DNA of 64,000 bases from assembly GCF_023703465.1 (NCBI RefSeq), contig NZ_JAMQGP010000008.1, positions 51,527-115,526 of the forward strand, written 5' to 3'. The stretch is from Echinimonas agarilytica. Its GTDB lineage: Bacteria; Pseudomonadota; Gammaproteobacteria; Enterobacterales; Neiellaceae. Positions 19,096-29,300 of this stretch are shown in pieces. A program made the translations under genes and the position numbers. Within the stretch, counting starts at the first letter, position 1; each line of letters begins with the position of its first letter. Below the pieces are notes generated by a model, which saw only the letters and a list, made by a program, of their open reading frames with translations, made no database searches and was not told the origin of the DNA.

Positions 19096-20706
19096 ATGTT
19101 TAAAACACTTTTTAGTACCCTTTTACTCACACTGGTATGGGTACTCAATAATATTGCTTACGCTGAGCCACCCACGCTCAAGAACATGCTCAGTGCCGAA
19201 GAGCAACTCGAACTCGACAAAACAACATCAACCGAAACACTGCTGATTGACGAATACGATCGCGGTTCGCCTCGAGCTTCCATGGAAGGCTTTTTAATGG
19301 CCGCCAACCAAGCCGACTATGAACGTGCAAGTCATTATTTAGACTTAAGAAACCTTCCAGCAAAGCTCAAAGATGTAGCGCCTGAAGAGTTAGTACGCCA
19401 ACTCAAAATCGTACTCGACCGCATGTTATGGGTCGATCTGCATGCACTCAGTAACAGCAACTTAGGGCTTTCCGCTGATGGCCTCCCTAGCTACCGCGAC
19501 TCAGTGGGTAAAATTCCGGTGGGCGATCGTATGGTACACGTCTATTTGCAACGCGTTCCGCGCAAAGACGGCGAACGCATTTGGAAAATTTCCAACGCCA
19601 CCATCGCGCAAGTTCCAGCCATGTATCAACAACACGGTGACGGCCCCCTCGGCGAATACTTGTCACTTTATCTGCCAGACATTGAAGTGCTGGGGTTAGA
19701 GTCATGGCAATTCGTCATGATGATTTTATTATTTTTAGGTGCCTATATATTTTTGTGGCCAATTTTCTGGCTATTGATTCGATTCGGTCAACGCCGCGAT
19801 CCAGAATCAGACGCGCTGCCCCGCTTCATTTCAGGGCCGTTAAGGCTGCTCACCATCGTATTGGTTGTTCGGAGTCAATTTGAACTCCTTCGGCCTTCCC
19901 TCGAAGCCAGAGCCGTTGCCGAAGGCCAAACGTTATTCATTATCGCCATTGCTTGGGTGATTGTTGCGGGCTTAGAACTCACCCGAAAACGCCTCCATCA
20001 AAAACTCATTAGCCGCGAGCGAGAACAGGGTGCACTATTGCTTCGCCCTTTATTCAACGTACTTAAAATTCTAGTCATGCTCATAGCGCTGCTGATTTGG
20101 TTGGAGAACTTAGGGTTCAAAGCGTCCACCATGCTGGCCGGATTAGGTATTGGTGGTTTGGCTATCGCACTTGCAGCCCAAAAGTCGGTAGAAAACCTTA
20201 TCGGCGCAATCACTTTATACGTATCAACGCCGGTCAAAGCTGGAGATTTTTGTAAATTCGGCAGTCAAACAGGCGTGGTGGAGGAAATTGGATTGCGCTT
20301 TACTCGCGTCCGAACCATCGACCGTACCGTCATCAATATTCCAAACGCCACGTTCGTCGATCTGCATTTAGAAAACTACTCAGAGCGGGAAAAGATTCGT
20401 TATAGCCCTGCCATTAAATTGCGTTTAGATAGCCGTTCAGATCAAGTTCAAACGGTACTCAGCCAAATCAAATCGGCACTTATCAGTCACCCATTGGTTG
20501 ACGAAGCACCATTACGCGTACGGCTCAAAGATTTCGGCACTCACGCGCTTGAAGTCAACGTTCTGTGTTATCTCAATACCATCGTGTTCGACGAGTATTT
20601 AGAAGCCGCAGAAGAATTGAACTTACAAATTCTAAAAATTCTTGAGGAAAATCAGGTCGCGCCCGCAGATCTAACTCAGTATAGGGTGGTGAACGCGCCA
20701 CTCTAA
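19096..20706 (+). CDS. MscS-family mechanosensitive channel
   Basis: 536 residues. Signal peptide or signal helix 1-24 (ending AYAEPP), a periplasmic helical domain to about residue 205, then transmembrane segments at about 208-232, 250-265, 277-295 and 320-340, followed by the pore helix GLGIGGLAIALAAQKSVENLIGAI (about 348-371). The cytoplasmic beta domain with VEEIGLRFTRVRTIDRTVINIPN and the C-terminal alpha/beta cage follow. It opens under membrane tension and releases solutes on hypo-osmotic shock. The long periplasmic N-domain resembles the MscM/YnaI-like larger members. Confidence 0.9.
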   Translation: MFKTLFSTLLLTLVWVLNNIAYAEPPTLKNMLSAEEQLELDKTTSTETLLIDEYDRGSPRASMEGFLMAANQADYERASHYLDLRNLPAKLKDVAPEELVRQLKIVLDRMLWVDLHALSNSNLGLSADGLPSYRDSVGKIPVGDRMVHVYLQRVPRKDGERIWKISNATIAQVPAMYQQHGDGPLGEYLSLYLPDIEVLGLESWQFVMMILLFLGAYIFLWPIFWLLIRFGQRRDPESDALPRFISGPLRLLTIVLVVRSQFELLRPSLEARAVAEGQTLFIIAIAWVIVAGLELTRKRLHQKLISREREQGALLLRPLFNVLKILVMLIALLIWLENLGFKASTMLAGLGIGGLAIALAAQKSVENLIGAITLYVSTPVKAGDFCKFGSQTGVVEEIGLRFTRVRTIDRTVINIPNATFVDLHLENYSEREKIRYSPAIKLRLDSRSDQVQTVLSQIKSALISHPLVDEAPLRVRLKDFGTHALEVNVLCYLNTIVFDEYLEAAEELNLQILKILEENQVAPADLTQYRVVNAPL

Positions 20707-20801
20707 GCTCTATAATACAACCACTCAACAAAGCGCTCGCCTAACAGCGGGCCTTTGGCGCACCAGCGCCGTCACCGCATGCCACTAGCAAGGAATTTAT
20801 C

Positions 20802-21671
20802 ATGAGTATTCACAGCATGACCGCCTACGCCCGCCATGAAGTTAAGGCTGAATGGGGCAGCGCAGTCTGGGAAATTCGCTCCGTAAACCAACGTTACTTA
20901 GAGACATTCCTTCGCTTACCTGAACAATTCCGAGGCCTAGAGCCGGTATTGCGCGAGCGCTTTCGTAAAGCCATGCAACGCGGCAAAATCGAATGCGGTT
21001 TGCGCTACGACTTCAACAAGTCAGACGCAGGTCAAATGGTACTCAACGAAGATCTCGCTAAAGAAGTGATTCACAAAGCACGTTGGATCACCGACCACGT
21101 AGGCGGTTCCATGCACGTTAACCCGCTGGATGTATTAAACTGGCCCGGCGTGATGAATGCCCCAGAACAAGATCTAGACATTATTAACCAAGACGTACTA
21201 GCAGGTTTCAATGAAGCGCTGGCACAATTCCTAGACGCTCGCGCAAGCGAAGGTGAAGCACTAAAAGGCCTTATCGACACTCGCTTAAGTGGTGTTGCAG
21301 AGCAAGTGACGATCGTTCGCAACAACCTGCCCGCCGCTGCGCAATGGCAACGCGACCGCATCATGAACCGTTTAGCAGAAGCCAAAGTAGACCTCGACCC
21401 CGGCCGCCTTGAGCAAGAAATGGCCATGCTGGCACAAAAATCAGACGTAGCCGAAGAGCTCGACCGCCTCGACACACACATTGCAGAGTGCAAAAAAATT
21501 ACCAAGAAAGGCGGCGCATGCGGCCGCCGCCTCGACTTCATGATGCAAGAGTTCAATCGCGAAGCGAACACCCTCGGCTCCAAGTCCATTACCGCAGAAA
21601 TCACTCAAGCATCAGTGGAATTAAAAGTACTGATTGAGCAAATGCGTGAGCAGATCCAGAATATAGAATAA
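20802..21671 (+). CDS. yicC: YicC-family endoribonuclease; island target gene
   Basis: 289 residues (E. coli YicC 287). Starts MSIHSMTAYARHEVKAEWG, with conserved EIRSVNQRYLE and the C-terminal GGACGRRLDFMMQEFNREANTLGSKS block. Family members are Mn-dependent endoribonucleases reported to act in sRNA (RyhB) turnover. The gene is complete, but its last codons (from 21651, CAGATCCAGAATAT...) form the attachment core of the island that follows: the same 3' end is repeated at 45583. Integration in the 3' end of yicC is established for mobilizable islands such as MGIVflInd1. Confidence 0.95.
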   Translation: MSIHSMTAYARHEVKAEWGSAVWEIRSVNQRYLETFLRLPEQFRGLEPVLRERFRKAMQRGKIECGLRYDFNKSDAGQMVLNEDLAKEVIHKARWITDHVGGSMHVNPLDVLNWPGVMNAPEQDLDIINQDVLAGFNEALAQFLDARASEGEALKGLIDTRLSGVAEQVTIVRNNLPAAAQWQRDRIMNRLAEAKVDLDPGRLEQEMAMLAQKSDVAEELDRLDTHIAECKKITKKGGACGRRLDFMMQEFNREANTLGSKSITAEITQASVELKVLIEQMREQIQNIE

Positions 21672-21838
21672 TAGTTAAGATTGTATTTCATTGCACTCAA
21701 ACAATTAAAATACAAAGACTTATCTTAAACTACTTTCCACCACCGTATTCTTTGATACGCCATTAACCACCACCAACTGGTGGTTAATATGGTGGGTATG
21801 ATAGACTTACCATATAGGTAAGTGGTGGGTAAAACAAT
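21651..21838 (+). other. attL of island 1: yicC tail plus integrase arm sites
   Basis: The core (21651-21671) is the yicC 3' end, repeated at 45583 with one base change in its first 18 bases. To its right are two GGTGGGTA octamers at 21791-21798 and 21824-21831, and the same octamer occurs twice left of the 45583 copy. They look like arm-type integrase binding sites. The block 21666-21783 also aligns without gaps to 56521-56638 with 95 of 118 identical bases by my count. The interval also holds the integrase promoter. Confidence 0.85.
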
Positions 21839-21872
21839 ATCCACCAAGATCATGCACAATTAGAGGTGGGTT

Positions 21873-23093
21873 ATGGCTAAGTTGTCAGTTAAGAAAGTAG
21901 AAGCGCTCATTAAGGCTGGTGGTGAAAAAACACAACGCCATGCTGATGGTGAGGGCTTATATTTAGTAGTGCCTGCTTCAGGTACCGCGAGCTGGATGCT
22001 ACGCTTTACCTCTAATAAAAAACGTCGTGAAATGACGCTTGGCAAGGTCAATGACCTTTCCCTATCTAACGCTCGCCTCGAAGCCGCGACCAAAATGAAG
22101 CAAGTCCGTGAAGGCTTTGATCCCCTCTTGCAGCGCAAACGTGCCGAACAAGAAAGCATTAAAACCGTTAATGACTTATTTGAAGATTGGTACCCAACCT
22201 TAATTAAGCGCCTTAAACACCCTAATATCCCAAAACGTGTTTACACCAAAGATATCGCCCCACACATCGGCGACATCCCACTCGATAGAATTACCGCCCG
22301 TGATATTCGCACAGCAATCACAGCGATTAATGATTCAGGTCGCCCAACCATAGCCAATGACGCTCTAGGCCACTGTAAGCAGCTTTTTAACCACGGAATG
22401 AAGTTGGATCTTCTGCAAGGCAATCCAGCCTCTGCGTTCACTGTAAGAGACGCTGGTGGCATTGAGCAAAGCAAAGACAGGGCATTAAGCGAAGAAGAGT
22501 TAACGAAGTTTTTTCGCATCGCTAGAGAGAACAGCACTAGCTTCAGCCGTGACAACTATCTGGCCTGTGCATTATTGGTTTGTTTAGGGGTACGTAAATC
22601 TGAATTGTGTGAAGCGAGATGGGACGAATTTGATTTAGAGGAAGGCTTGTGGCACTTACCAAAGGCACGCAGTAAAACCAATGTAGGCTTTACGATCCCA
22701 TTAGCACCAGAAGTATTGCAGTGGCTTGAAGAATTGAAAATAAGGGGCTTTGGCTCTGATTATGTATTCCCTAACCGCAGATCAGCTAAGCGCCCTCACA
22801 TGGGGCCAGACACCCTTAACAGAGCTATTACCAAGCTATTCGGCCATGAAGCAGGAAAGAAGAAGCAACCACCGAATTTAATGGGTGATATGCCGCATTT
22901 CACTGTACATGACCTACGCCGTACTTGTCGTACGCTACTGGCAAAACAAGGCACCCCCGGCCATGTGGCCGAGAGGTGCTTGAATCATAAGTTGAAGGGT
23001 GTTGAGGGGATATATGATCAGTATGATTATTTGGAAGAGCGGAGAGAAGCTTTAAATTTGCTAGCGAAAGATACGCTTAAGACTTTGAATTAA
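21873..23093 (+). CDS. int: P4-type tyrosine integrase of island 1
   Basis: 406 residues. N-terminal arm-binding domain of the DUF4102 type (LSVKKVEALIKAGGEKTQRHADGEGLYL with MLRFTSNKKRREMTLG, residues about 3-60), a SAM-like core-binding domain (about 95-190), then the catalytic domain. Active-site residues are visible: Arg in GVRKSELCEARW, Lys in the KARSKT strand, HDLRRTCR (H-x-x-R), His in LNHKLKG and the nucleophile Tyr in YDQYDYLEER. It lies 200 bp from the yicC end, reading inward, the standard place for an integrase. The gene is intact and the recombinase is probably active. Confidence 0.95.
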   Translation: MAKLSVKKVEALIKAGGEKTQRHADGEGLYLVVPASGTASWMLRFTSNKKRREMTLGKVNDLSLSNARLEAATKMKQVREGFDPLLQRKRAEQESIKTVNDLFEDWYPTLIKRLKHPNIPKRVYTKDIAPHIGDIPLDRITARDIRTAITAINDSGRPTIANDALGHCKQLFNHGMKLDLLQGNPASAFTVRDAGGIEQSKDRALSEEELTKFFRIARENSTSFSRDNYLACALLVCLGVRKSELCEARWDEFDLEEGLWHLPKARSKTNVGFTIPLAPEVLQWLEELKIRGFGSDYVFPNRRSAKRPHMGPDTLNRAITKLFGHEAGKKKQPPNLMGDMPHFTVHDLRRTCRTLLAKQGTPGHVAERCLNHKLKGVEGIYDQYDYLEERREALNLLAKDTLKTLN

Positions 23094-23154
23094 AATACAA
23101 ATGATATCAATCACAATTCCCCTCAGCACAGCTATGTCCTAATCAAAAACTAAA

Positions 23155-24108
23155 CTATCTTTTAGTAATTTTAGGTCCAACATATGTCACGTACAAAGGT
23201 GTATCCTTAGATATAGGCCAAGAATGATGTATTCTCATTTGAGGTGTTTTCACTTTCCCGTGCCAAGTACAAAAAATGGTTTTTCCCTCATTTTCAGGGT
23301 GCTTAAAGGTTAGTTCCTCTGAAAATTCACGCTTTTCAGTATCAGAAGAGTCCGAAAACCAAGCTTTATTGCCTGTAAAATGTTCCTGATAAATGCGGTG
23401 CCCTTCTTCGTTTCTTTCGCCAGCTTCGTTAAAGGAGTTCTTCATTGTTTCTAAAACTATCATTAGATCCCAAATCCTAGAAGAAGCACCAAAAACAAAA
23501 GGTACGCCCTTTAATCCAGCGAAGCTGGTATCTGAAAACGTTAATGATGGGCACCTTTCTTTACACCTTACTTCAAGCTGTTCCCACGATGTAATAGGTT
23601 TAGGTTCGTCTACTAATCTCTCCAGGAGCACGTCAAGCCGGGTTTGATTAATCACTTCAACTCGCAAGTTACCATTATCTTTGTGCCAAATAACTGGCAA
23701 CGAAGCTGAGCTCCAATGAGGCTGTGAGAGACTGATAACACTTGAGGGTGTTCTATCAACATTATGAAAAGCAGCTTCGGCTAAACAGGTATCAGTAACA
23801 ACATTCCCCCCTTCTAATTCATAGTACTCCTCTGATGAATGACTTTTATCATCATCCCAAAATGGTCCTGATTGCGTAATCCACTGAACTAATGCGTGGC
23901 ACTGTTCTTTTGTCAGCCTTTGGAGAGACTGCTGAAAGTTTATATCCCTTGTAATATCCGTATTTAGAATAGCCTTAGTGCAATGGACATCAAAGCCGTG
24001 CTTTTTCGCTTCTAACCTCATTTTCATTAGACCATTTAAACTTTCTAAATATGACTCAAAACTTTCAAATTCTCCATCAAAGGAAAGTTCGTTCGCTAAA
24101 AGTTGCAC
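23155..24108 (-). CDS. Conserved unknown protein, third gene of a DUF262/ATPase unit
   Basis: 317 residues from a GTG at 24108 that overlaps the ATPase stop (TAGTG) and has GGGGGG-AG a few bases upstream; the longer frame to 24174 starts with TTG and lacks a ribosome site. No transmembrane segment or known motif. The N-terminal two thirds are acidic and helical; the last 40 residues (WHGKVKTPQMRIHHSWP ... LYVTYVGPKITKR) look like a compact strand-rich domain. Tight coupling to an ABC-type ATPase suggests it is the effector or partner of that ATPase, but this is inference. Last gene of the operon beginning at 34190, convergent with the integrase. Confidence 0.7.
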   Translation of the reverse strand: MQLLANELSFDGEFESFESYLESLNGLMKMRLEAKKHGFDVHCTKAILNTDITRDINFQQSLQRLTKEQCHALVQWITQSGPFWDDDKSHSSEEYYELEGGNVVTDTCLAEAAFHNVDRTPSSVISLSQPHWSSASLPVIWHKDNGNLRVEVINQTRLDVLLERLVDEPKPITSWEQLEVRCKERCPSLTFSDTSFAGLKGVPFVFGASSRIWDLMIVLETMKNSFNEAGERNEEGHRIYQEHFTGNKAWFSDSSDTEKREFSEELTFKHPENEGKTIFCTWHGKVKTPQMRIHHSWPISKDTPLYVTYVGPKITKR

Positions 24109-25247
24109 TACTCCCCCCAACCCGCAAAGTAGTTCATATCCATCTCGTATTGATCGAAAAAGCCTTTTGGCCAATATGAAATATTGCCTTCTGAGTCAAT
24201 CTGAGGGGACGAAACTTGAGAACCTTCAAGTTCTCGGGGTTGAAAATAGTGAATGTCTACTTTATTAGGACTTAAGCCTCCTGATTTAACTGAGCGTCTA
24301 ATGCCATTCAACAAGTGATCGCTATGTGTCTCAACTACGACTTGAACACCTGCATTCGCGACTAGACTCAAAAACTGTCCCATCATTGACTGACCAGCCG
24401 GATGTAAATGAACCTCTGGATTCTCTATAATTAGCAAGTCATCTTTCTTCGCTGCTAGTGCTGCGACCACAATAGGCAATATTTGCGTTAACCCAAATCC
24501 CACATGCATTGGCCGATGAAATCCAGTAGCTTCTGAAGTCCTAATACCCAAAGTCACTGCATTAATAGCGGAAACCCTCTCGACAACTAATTCACATCCA
24601 GGGAAGAACTGTTGCATCCTGAATTGTACCTGCTGAAACAACTTGGAAGAAATTGATGGTTCAACCATTTCCAGAAGCACTTCATCATCCTGCCTGCTAT
24701 ACAACAAGCTAACTGTATTTTCACCTGTACTACCAACTACAGGTACATTCTGCAAATCATCAAGGAGGTAGTAATCTCTAGGTCCAATCCTCTCTGCTGA
24801 AATATACGTCATTGAATATAAGCGCTTAGCCATGTCTCTAGTAACGGTGGAACTATCATCAGGCAATAAAAAGTGAAGTTTTTCAGGCGTGTTTAGCACC
24901 TGTCCATCAACGGTCACAGAGTCAACAGAGACGGACATATCCTCTCTTTCTCCTGAGAATGCCCACTTAAACGAGTGCTCCTCTGTAACTAGGCCAACTT
25001 GAAAACCTCTTCTTCCATTAACTTTGTCGACAACATCTTGCACGGTTCCTGCGTTAACAATGTTGCCATTTAGGAGCAATCGATTAGACCACTCATGACT
25101 GGCGACGGTTTGATGCAGTAGATTAAGTGATTGAATAACTGATGATTTACCTGCAGCATTCGAGCCCGAAAGTAAAGTTAATTGAGATAAAGGTAATTTC
25201 AGCTCTTCAAAACATTTAAAATGCATAAGATCTAGACGTTCGATCAT
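24108..25247 (-). CDS. ABC-type AAA ATPase with DUF3696-like C-terminus
   Basis: 379 residues, RecF/OLD-like. Starts MIERLDLMHFKCFEELKLPLSQ, Walker A GSNAAGKSS (about 29-37), ABC-signature-like region HVGFGLTQILPI (about 260), Walker B LLIIENPEVHLHPAGQ (about 285) and the switch His in VVETHSDHLLNGIRR. The end, ISYWPKGFFDQYEMDMNYF, is the DUF3696 signature. Such ATPases drive several antiphage systems. It overlaps the DUF262 gene by 4 bp and the 317-residue gene by 1 base, so all three are coupled. Not an OLD nuclease: I see no Toprim domain. What it senses is unknown. Confidence 0.88.
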   Translation of the reverse strand: MIERLDLMHFKCFEELKLPLSQLTLLSGSNAAGKSSVIQSLNLLHQTVASHEWSNRLLLNGNIVNAGTVQDVVDKVNGRRGFQVGLVTEEHSFKWAFSGEREDMSVSVDSVTVDGQVLNTPEKLHFLLPDDSSTVTRDMAKRLYSMTYISAERIGPRDYYLLDDLQNVPVVGSTGENTVSLLYSRQDDEVLLEMVEPSISSKLFQQVQFRMQQFFPGCELVVERVSAINAVTLGIRTSEATGFHRPMHVGFGLTQILPIVVAALAAKKDDLLIIENPEVHLHPAGQSMMGQFLSLVANAGVQVVVETHSDHLLNGIRRSVKSGGLSPNKVDIHYFQPRELEGSQVSSPQIDSEGNISYWPKGFFDQYEMDMNYFAGWGE

Positions 25248-26323
25248 TCCATTACCCTCTCAAGCATTTCTTGTACAAGATGGAAACGATCCTTAACCCG
25301 ACCAACTTGGTTTGTTCCGAGTGTAATAGCATCATGAAACCTGTAATTATTCATTAACTCGTAGAAGCCCTGCTGAATTGATCCTGCATTATTTTTAACT
25401 TCACTTTCTGAATGATTTGATAAGCTTACCGACATGACATCCCACAAAGACGCATTGATCACACTACGAGCGTGGTTAGGGTTTGTGTGCTTTCTAAAAG
25501 CGTGCTTCCCAAAAACTTCCAAGTTATTAGCCATAGCGAGATCAAAACTATCAGCAAGTTCGACTATATCTGATTCCCACATCTTATTGATGGCCTCTAG
25601 ACTTCGCTCCAGAAAGTCATCCATTCCTCCCTTGTATTCCGATACGCCAAGGCACTTGAAGGCAAAGAATCTGTTGATAAGCTCCCTATCTCGCATCTTC
25701 TCAGGTTTCAGACTCTTACCTGTTGCTTTCTTAAAGATCTTTGTCGAAGCTTTTTGTCTCAGAAGCTTGGTTGATGCTCCCATAAACAAACAATTCCGCA
25801 TTTGCTGGCGAGACAACGGCTCACCGCTGTTCACTCGATCAAAAATGTCAAGCAGTGCTTGTGTCGGTACTTTGGGATCGATCAAATATAGAATTAGATT
25901 GCAATCTTCAACTCGATTTTGAAGTTTTGGAGAAAGATCACTGAATCGCTTACCGTGGAGTAGCTCCTGGTTAGGCAGCTTTAGCTTCAGCTCATCATTA
26001 CAAAAACGTTGAAATGTCGATAAACGTTGAAGCCCATCAACAACAATCATGTGCCCTTCTCTATTCTCAGCTAAATAAAATACAGGTAATGGGATTCGCA
26101 TCAATACTGATTCAATAAGCTTACTTTGCTTCTCTTCATCCCAAATGAAGTCACGTTGAAAATCTGGGTCCATGACATACCCACCTTTACCTATCCGGCG
26201 AACTACATCAAATACAGTGCGATTTTCATTTCGAATCAGAACCGTATCAATAGGGTACTCACCGAGAGAGTCATCCTCATCAAACTCTAACCCTTCAATC
26301 TCTTCATTGTATTTTTCAATCAT
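25244..26323 (-). CDS. DUF262 (ParB-like) protein without DUF1524
   Basis: 359 residues from the ATG at 26323 (MIEKYNEEIEGLEFDEDDS); a TTG two codons earlier is less likely. DUF262 motifs: PDFQRDFIWDEEKQSKLIESVLM (about 55-77), RIPLPVFYLAE and VVDGLQRLSTFQRF (about 95-108), the DGLQR being the family core for nucleotide or DNA sensing. No HNH/DUF1524 nuclease follows; the C-terminal half is helical. It lies 47-53 bp after hsdR and overlaps the ATPase gene by 4 bp. In known type IV systems (GmrSD, SspE) the DUF262 domain hydrolyses nucleotides to license a nuclease; here an ABC ATPase may take that place. Confidence 0.88.
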   Translation of the reverse strand: MIEKYNEEIEGLEFDEDDSLGEYPIDTVLIRNENRTVFDVVRRIGKGGYVMDPDFQRDFIWDEEKQSKLIESVLMRIPLPVFYLAENREGHMIVVDGLQRLSTFQRFCNDELKLKLPNQELLHGKRFSDLSPKLQNRVEDCNLILYLIDPKVPTQALLDIFDRVNSGEPLSRQQMRNCLFMGASTKLLRQKASTKIFKKATGKSLKPEKMRDRELINRFFAFKCLGVSEYKGGMDDFLERSLEAINKMWESDIVELADSFDLAMANNLEVFGKHAFRKHTNPNHARSVINASLWDVMSVSLSNHSESEVKNNAGSIQQGFYELMNNYRFHDAITLGTNQVGRVKDRFHLVQEMLERVME

Positions 26324-26376
26324 ATTCAACTCATTACATTTATTTTAGCTATCTAGTTTGTGTTACCAGCAGGTGC

Positions 26377-29300
26377 TTAAAACTGTCCATAGGAGCTACG
26401 CCCTGCACCTTGATAGTTTGAGTAAACGTGTTGATATACTAGTAGCTCAATATCCGGTAGCTCTTCATCTAGATAAGACTTCGGCGGCAAATGCTGCAAA
26501 CTGTCAGTGATCATAGTTCGAACTTGAGACTTAACTTGCGTACTCTCTCGCCAACGATCAACTTTCAACTTTTCTACTTTCAACTTTTCCAATGTTTCAA
26601 CTGCAACTTTCTTCACCGTTTTTTCTTCATCAGCAGTAAGTGTAGATTTTTTCAGTAAGTCAAATATTGCTAACGATTCTTCATCTAACCCTTCACGCAT
26701 AGCTCGTTCTTGCTCTGGGTTGAGTTCGTTTTGCATAAAATCATTCAAATCATCAAACGCTTTCTGTACAGCCTGGATATCCTTTCCCGCATTGTATTCT
26801 GCGATAATGGTTTTGTACTTCTCGTAAAACTCCAAACGAATAGGGTTTTCGCGCACCATACGCTCAAGCTGTTTCTCGATCGCCTCTTGCAAGTCAAATA
26901 CCACAGCATTCTTTTGATTTGATTTAGCGAATGCTTGCTTTAAACGATCAAAATCCAAATTGCTCAAGTCAACATAATCATCTTCACGAACTTCATTAGC
27001 ACGAGTGCTCACACTCATACTCACTTCTTGTTGGAGCTTCCGCATCACAGCTGAAATATCAGCAGATTTCACCTTCTGATTCAGTTGGTTGTAGATAGCT
27101 TCTATTGCATTAAACTCAGAGAGAAATGGCTTCACTATCTCTTCAGGATAGAGAGCTTTGTACTTTCTAAATACGTCACGAGCCGCAACCTCAAACTGAG
27201 TGCGTGTCGTTTCATTTAAACATACCGCATTGGCAGCTTTACCTAGCGCAGATAGCCTCGCCATTGCAGACTCGGCGTTAACAAGATCGTTGAGATTAAA
27301 ATGGACCTCAAACAAAAAGTTACTTACCGCTAAAATCGCCGCAGCTAGTTCATTAGCCATCTCTTCCAGCTTCTCAACTGGGTTGCCTGGTTCAGGATCT
27401 CCACATGTGCCTCCTTTACCTCCTGGAGGTGTTGGCTTTCCAGTCCCGCCATATACTGAATAGGCTTTTTCTAGCTGAGTATAAACATTGCCATAATCAA
27501 CAATCAGACCGTTTTCTTTCTCGTCATCGTACACACGGTTTGCACGCGCGATAGTTTGCATCAAAGTGTGACCCTGAATTGGCTTATCAAGGTACACCGT
27601 TGAGACACAAGGCGCATCAAAACCCGTGATCCACATGGCACACACAATCGCCAAACGGAATGGGTTCTCTTCATCCTTAAACTCAGTTTCTAAATCGCGC
27701 TCAACCATTTTTTTACGGTGAGGCTCGATATCAAGCTCTAACGCTTTAAACTTCTTAACTTCATTTTGCTCACTACTTACTACAACGCAAACCTCGGTTT
27801 CTTCTACCCGATGTAAGTGCTTCTTCAGTGTAAGCTCTTCCTGTTGGTCTGTCGCAGATTCTACGCGCTGTTTCAGCTCTTCAACATACTGAGGCCAGTA
27901 CAGCATCACTAAGTCATAAATGCGTACTGCTGTTGGCTTATCAAGCGCAACAAACATCGCCTTACCCTGATAGCCTCGATCATTAAAATGCCACACGAGA
28001 TCTCTTGCTATTTTTTCTAGGCGCTCATCAGAGGTCATTATTGGGTAGTCACGAGCAAATTCTCGCCTTAACTTCGCAACCTGATCGGTATCTAAATCTT
28101 CATCATTGATGATTTCAGCCATGCGGTGATCAAGGTCAGGGTTCTCGATATCAAGCTTTTCACCACGGTTTAGATAACGTAATGGCAGTGTCGCGCCATC
28201 ATCCATCGCTCGCTTAAAGTCATAAACCGATACATAGCCACCAAATATTTTCTTGGTTAGCTCGACTTCATTATCAATAAGTGGCGTACCAGTACAGCCG
28301 AGGAAAGAGGCATTAGGGATGGCTTTAAAACGCATATTCTGAGCGTATGTTCCACCTTGTGTACGGTGAGCCTCATCAGAAATTACAATGATATTGTCAC
28401 GCTCAGTAATTAGTGGGTATTCGGTTTCTTTCTTCTTATCGATGGCGAACTTGTGGATGAGCGTAAACACATAACGGTGATTCTCACCGAGAAGTTCTCG
28501 AAGGTGTCTGCGGCTTTTTGCTCTAATACCATCTTTAGGCAGCTTGGTTGGAATCGCATTACAGCCCGAAAACGTATCGTAAAGCTGGTTCTCAAGTTCA
28601 GTACGATCCACCACAATAAGGAAGGTATAACTCTTGCCAAACTTACGAAGTATCTTTTGGCAGATAAACACCATTGAATAGGATTTACCTGAGCCTTGGG
28701 TATGCCAGAAAACACCGAGCTTACCTTTCAAGTCTTCAATATTTTTTGCTTGTTCAACTACCTTGTTTACACCAATAAACTGATGGTTCTTCGCCATAAT
28801 TTTTACAACATCATCACCTTTACCATCGAACAACAGAAAGTTCTCAAACAGGTCAAGCAGTCGGCCTTTTTCGCATGTACCACGTAACATGGTATCGAGG
28901 CTCACTTCACCTTGTTCATTTTCTTCAATACGTTTCCATTCAAGGAAAAACTTATATGGGCTAGTTACAGTGCCGACTCGTGAATCTGTTCCGTTGCTCA
29001 AAATAATGAATGCATTGCTATGCAGCGCTTCGGGGATAGTGTCTTTGTAATCAGTAAGGTTGTCTTCAAACGCATTTCGCAAATCGGTGTGGTGAGCCTT
29101 AAGCTCAAAGAACACCAATGGAACACCATTAACGAAACCAACAATATCAGGACGGCGATTATAGAGCTTACCCACCACTTCAAACTGGCGTACCGCTAGA
29201 AAATGATTCTTTGTCGGTTGGTTAAAGTTGAACACTTTTAAGCGTTTCTTTTGCAGCTTACCTTTATCATCTTGGTAGCTAACTTGAACGCCTTTTGTGA

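Noticed and set aside
24109-24174. Upstream extension of the 317-aa protein
   Set aside because: It starts with TTG inside the ATPase gene without a ribosome site; the GTG at 24108 has GGGGGG-AG and a TAGTG overlap.
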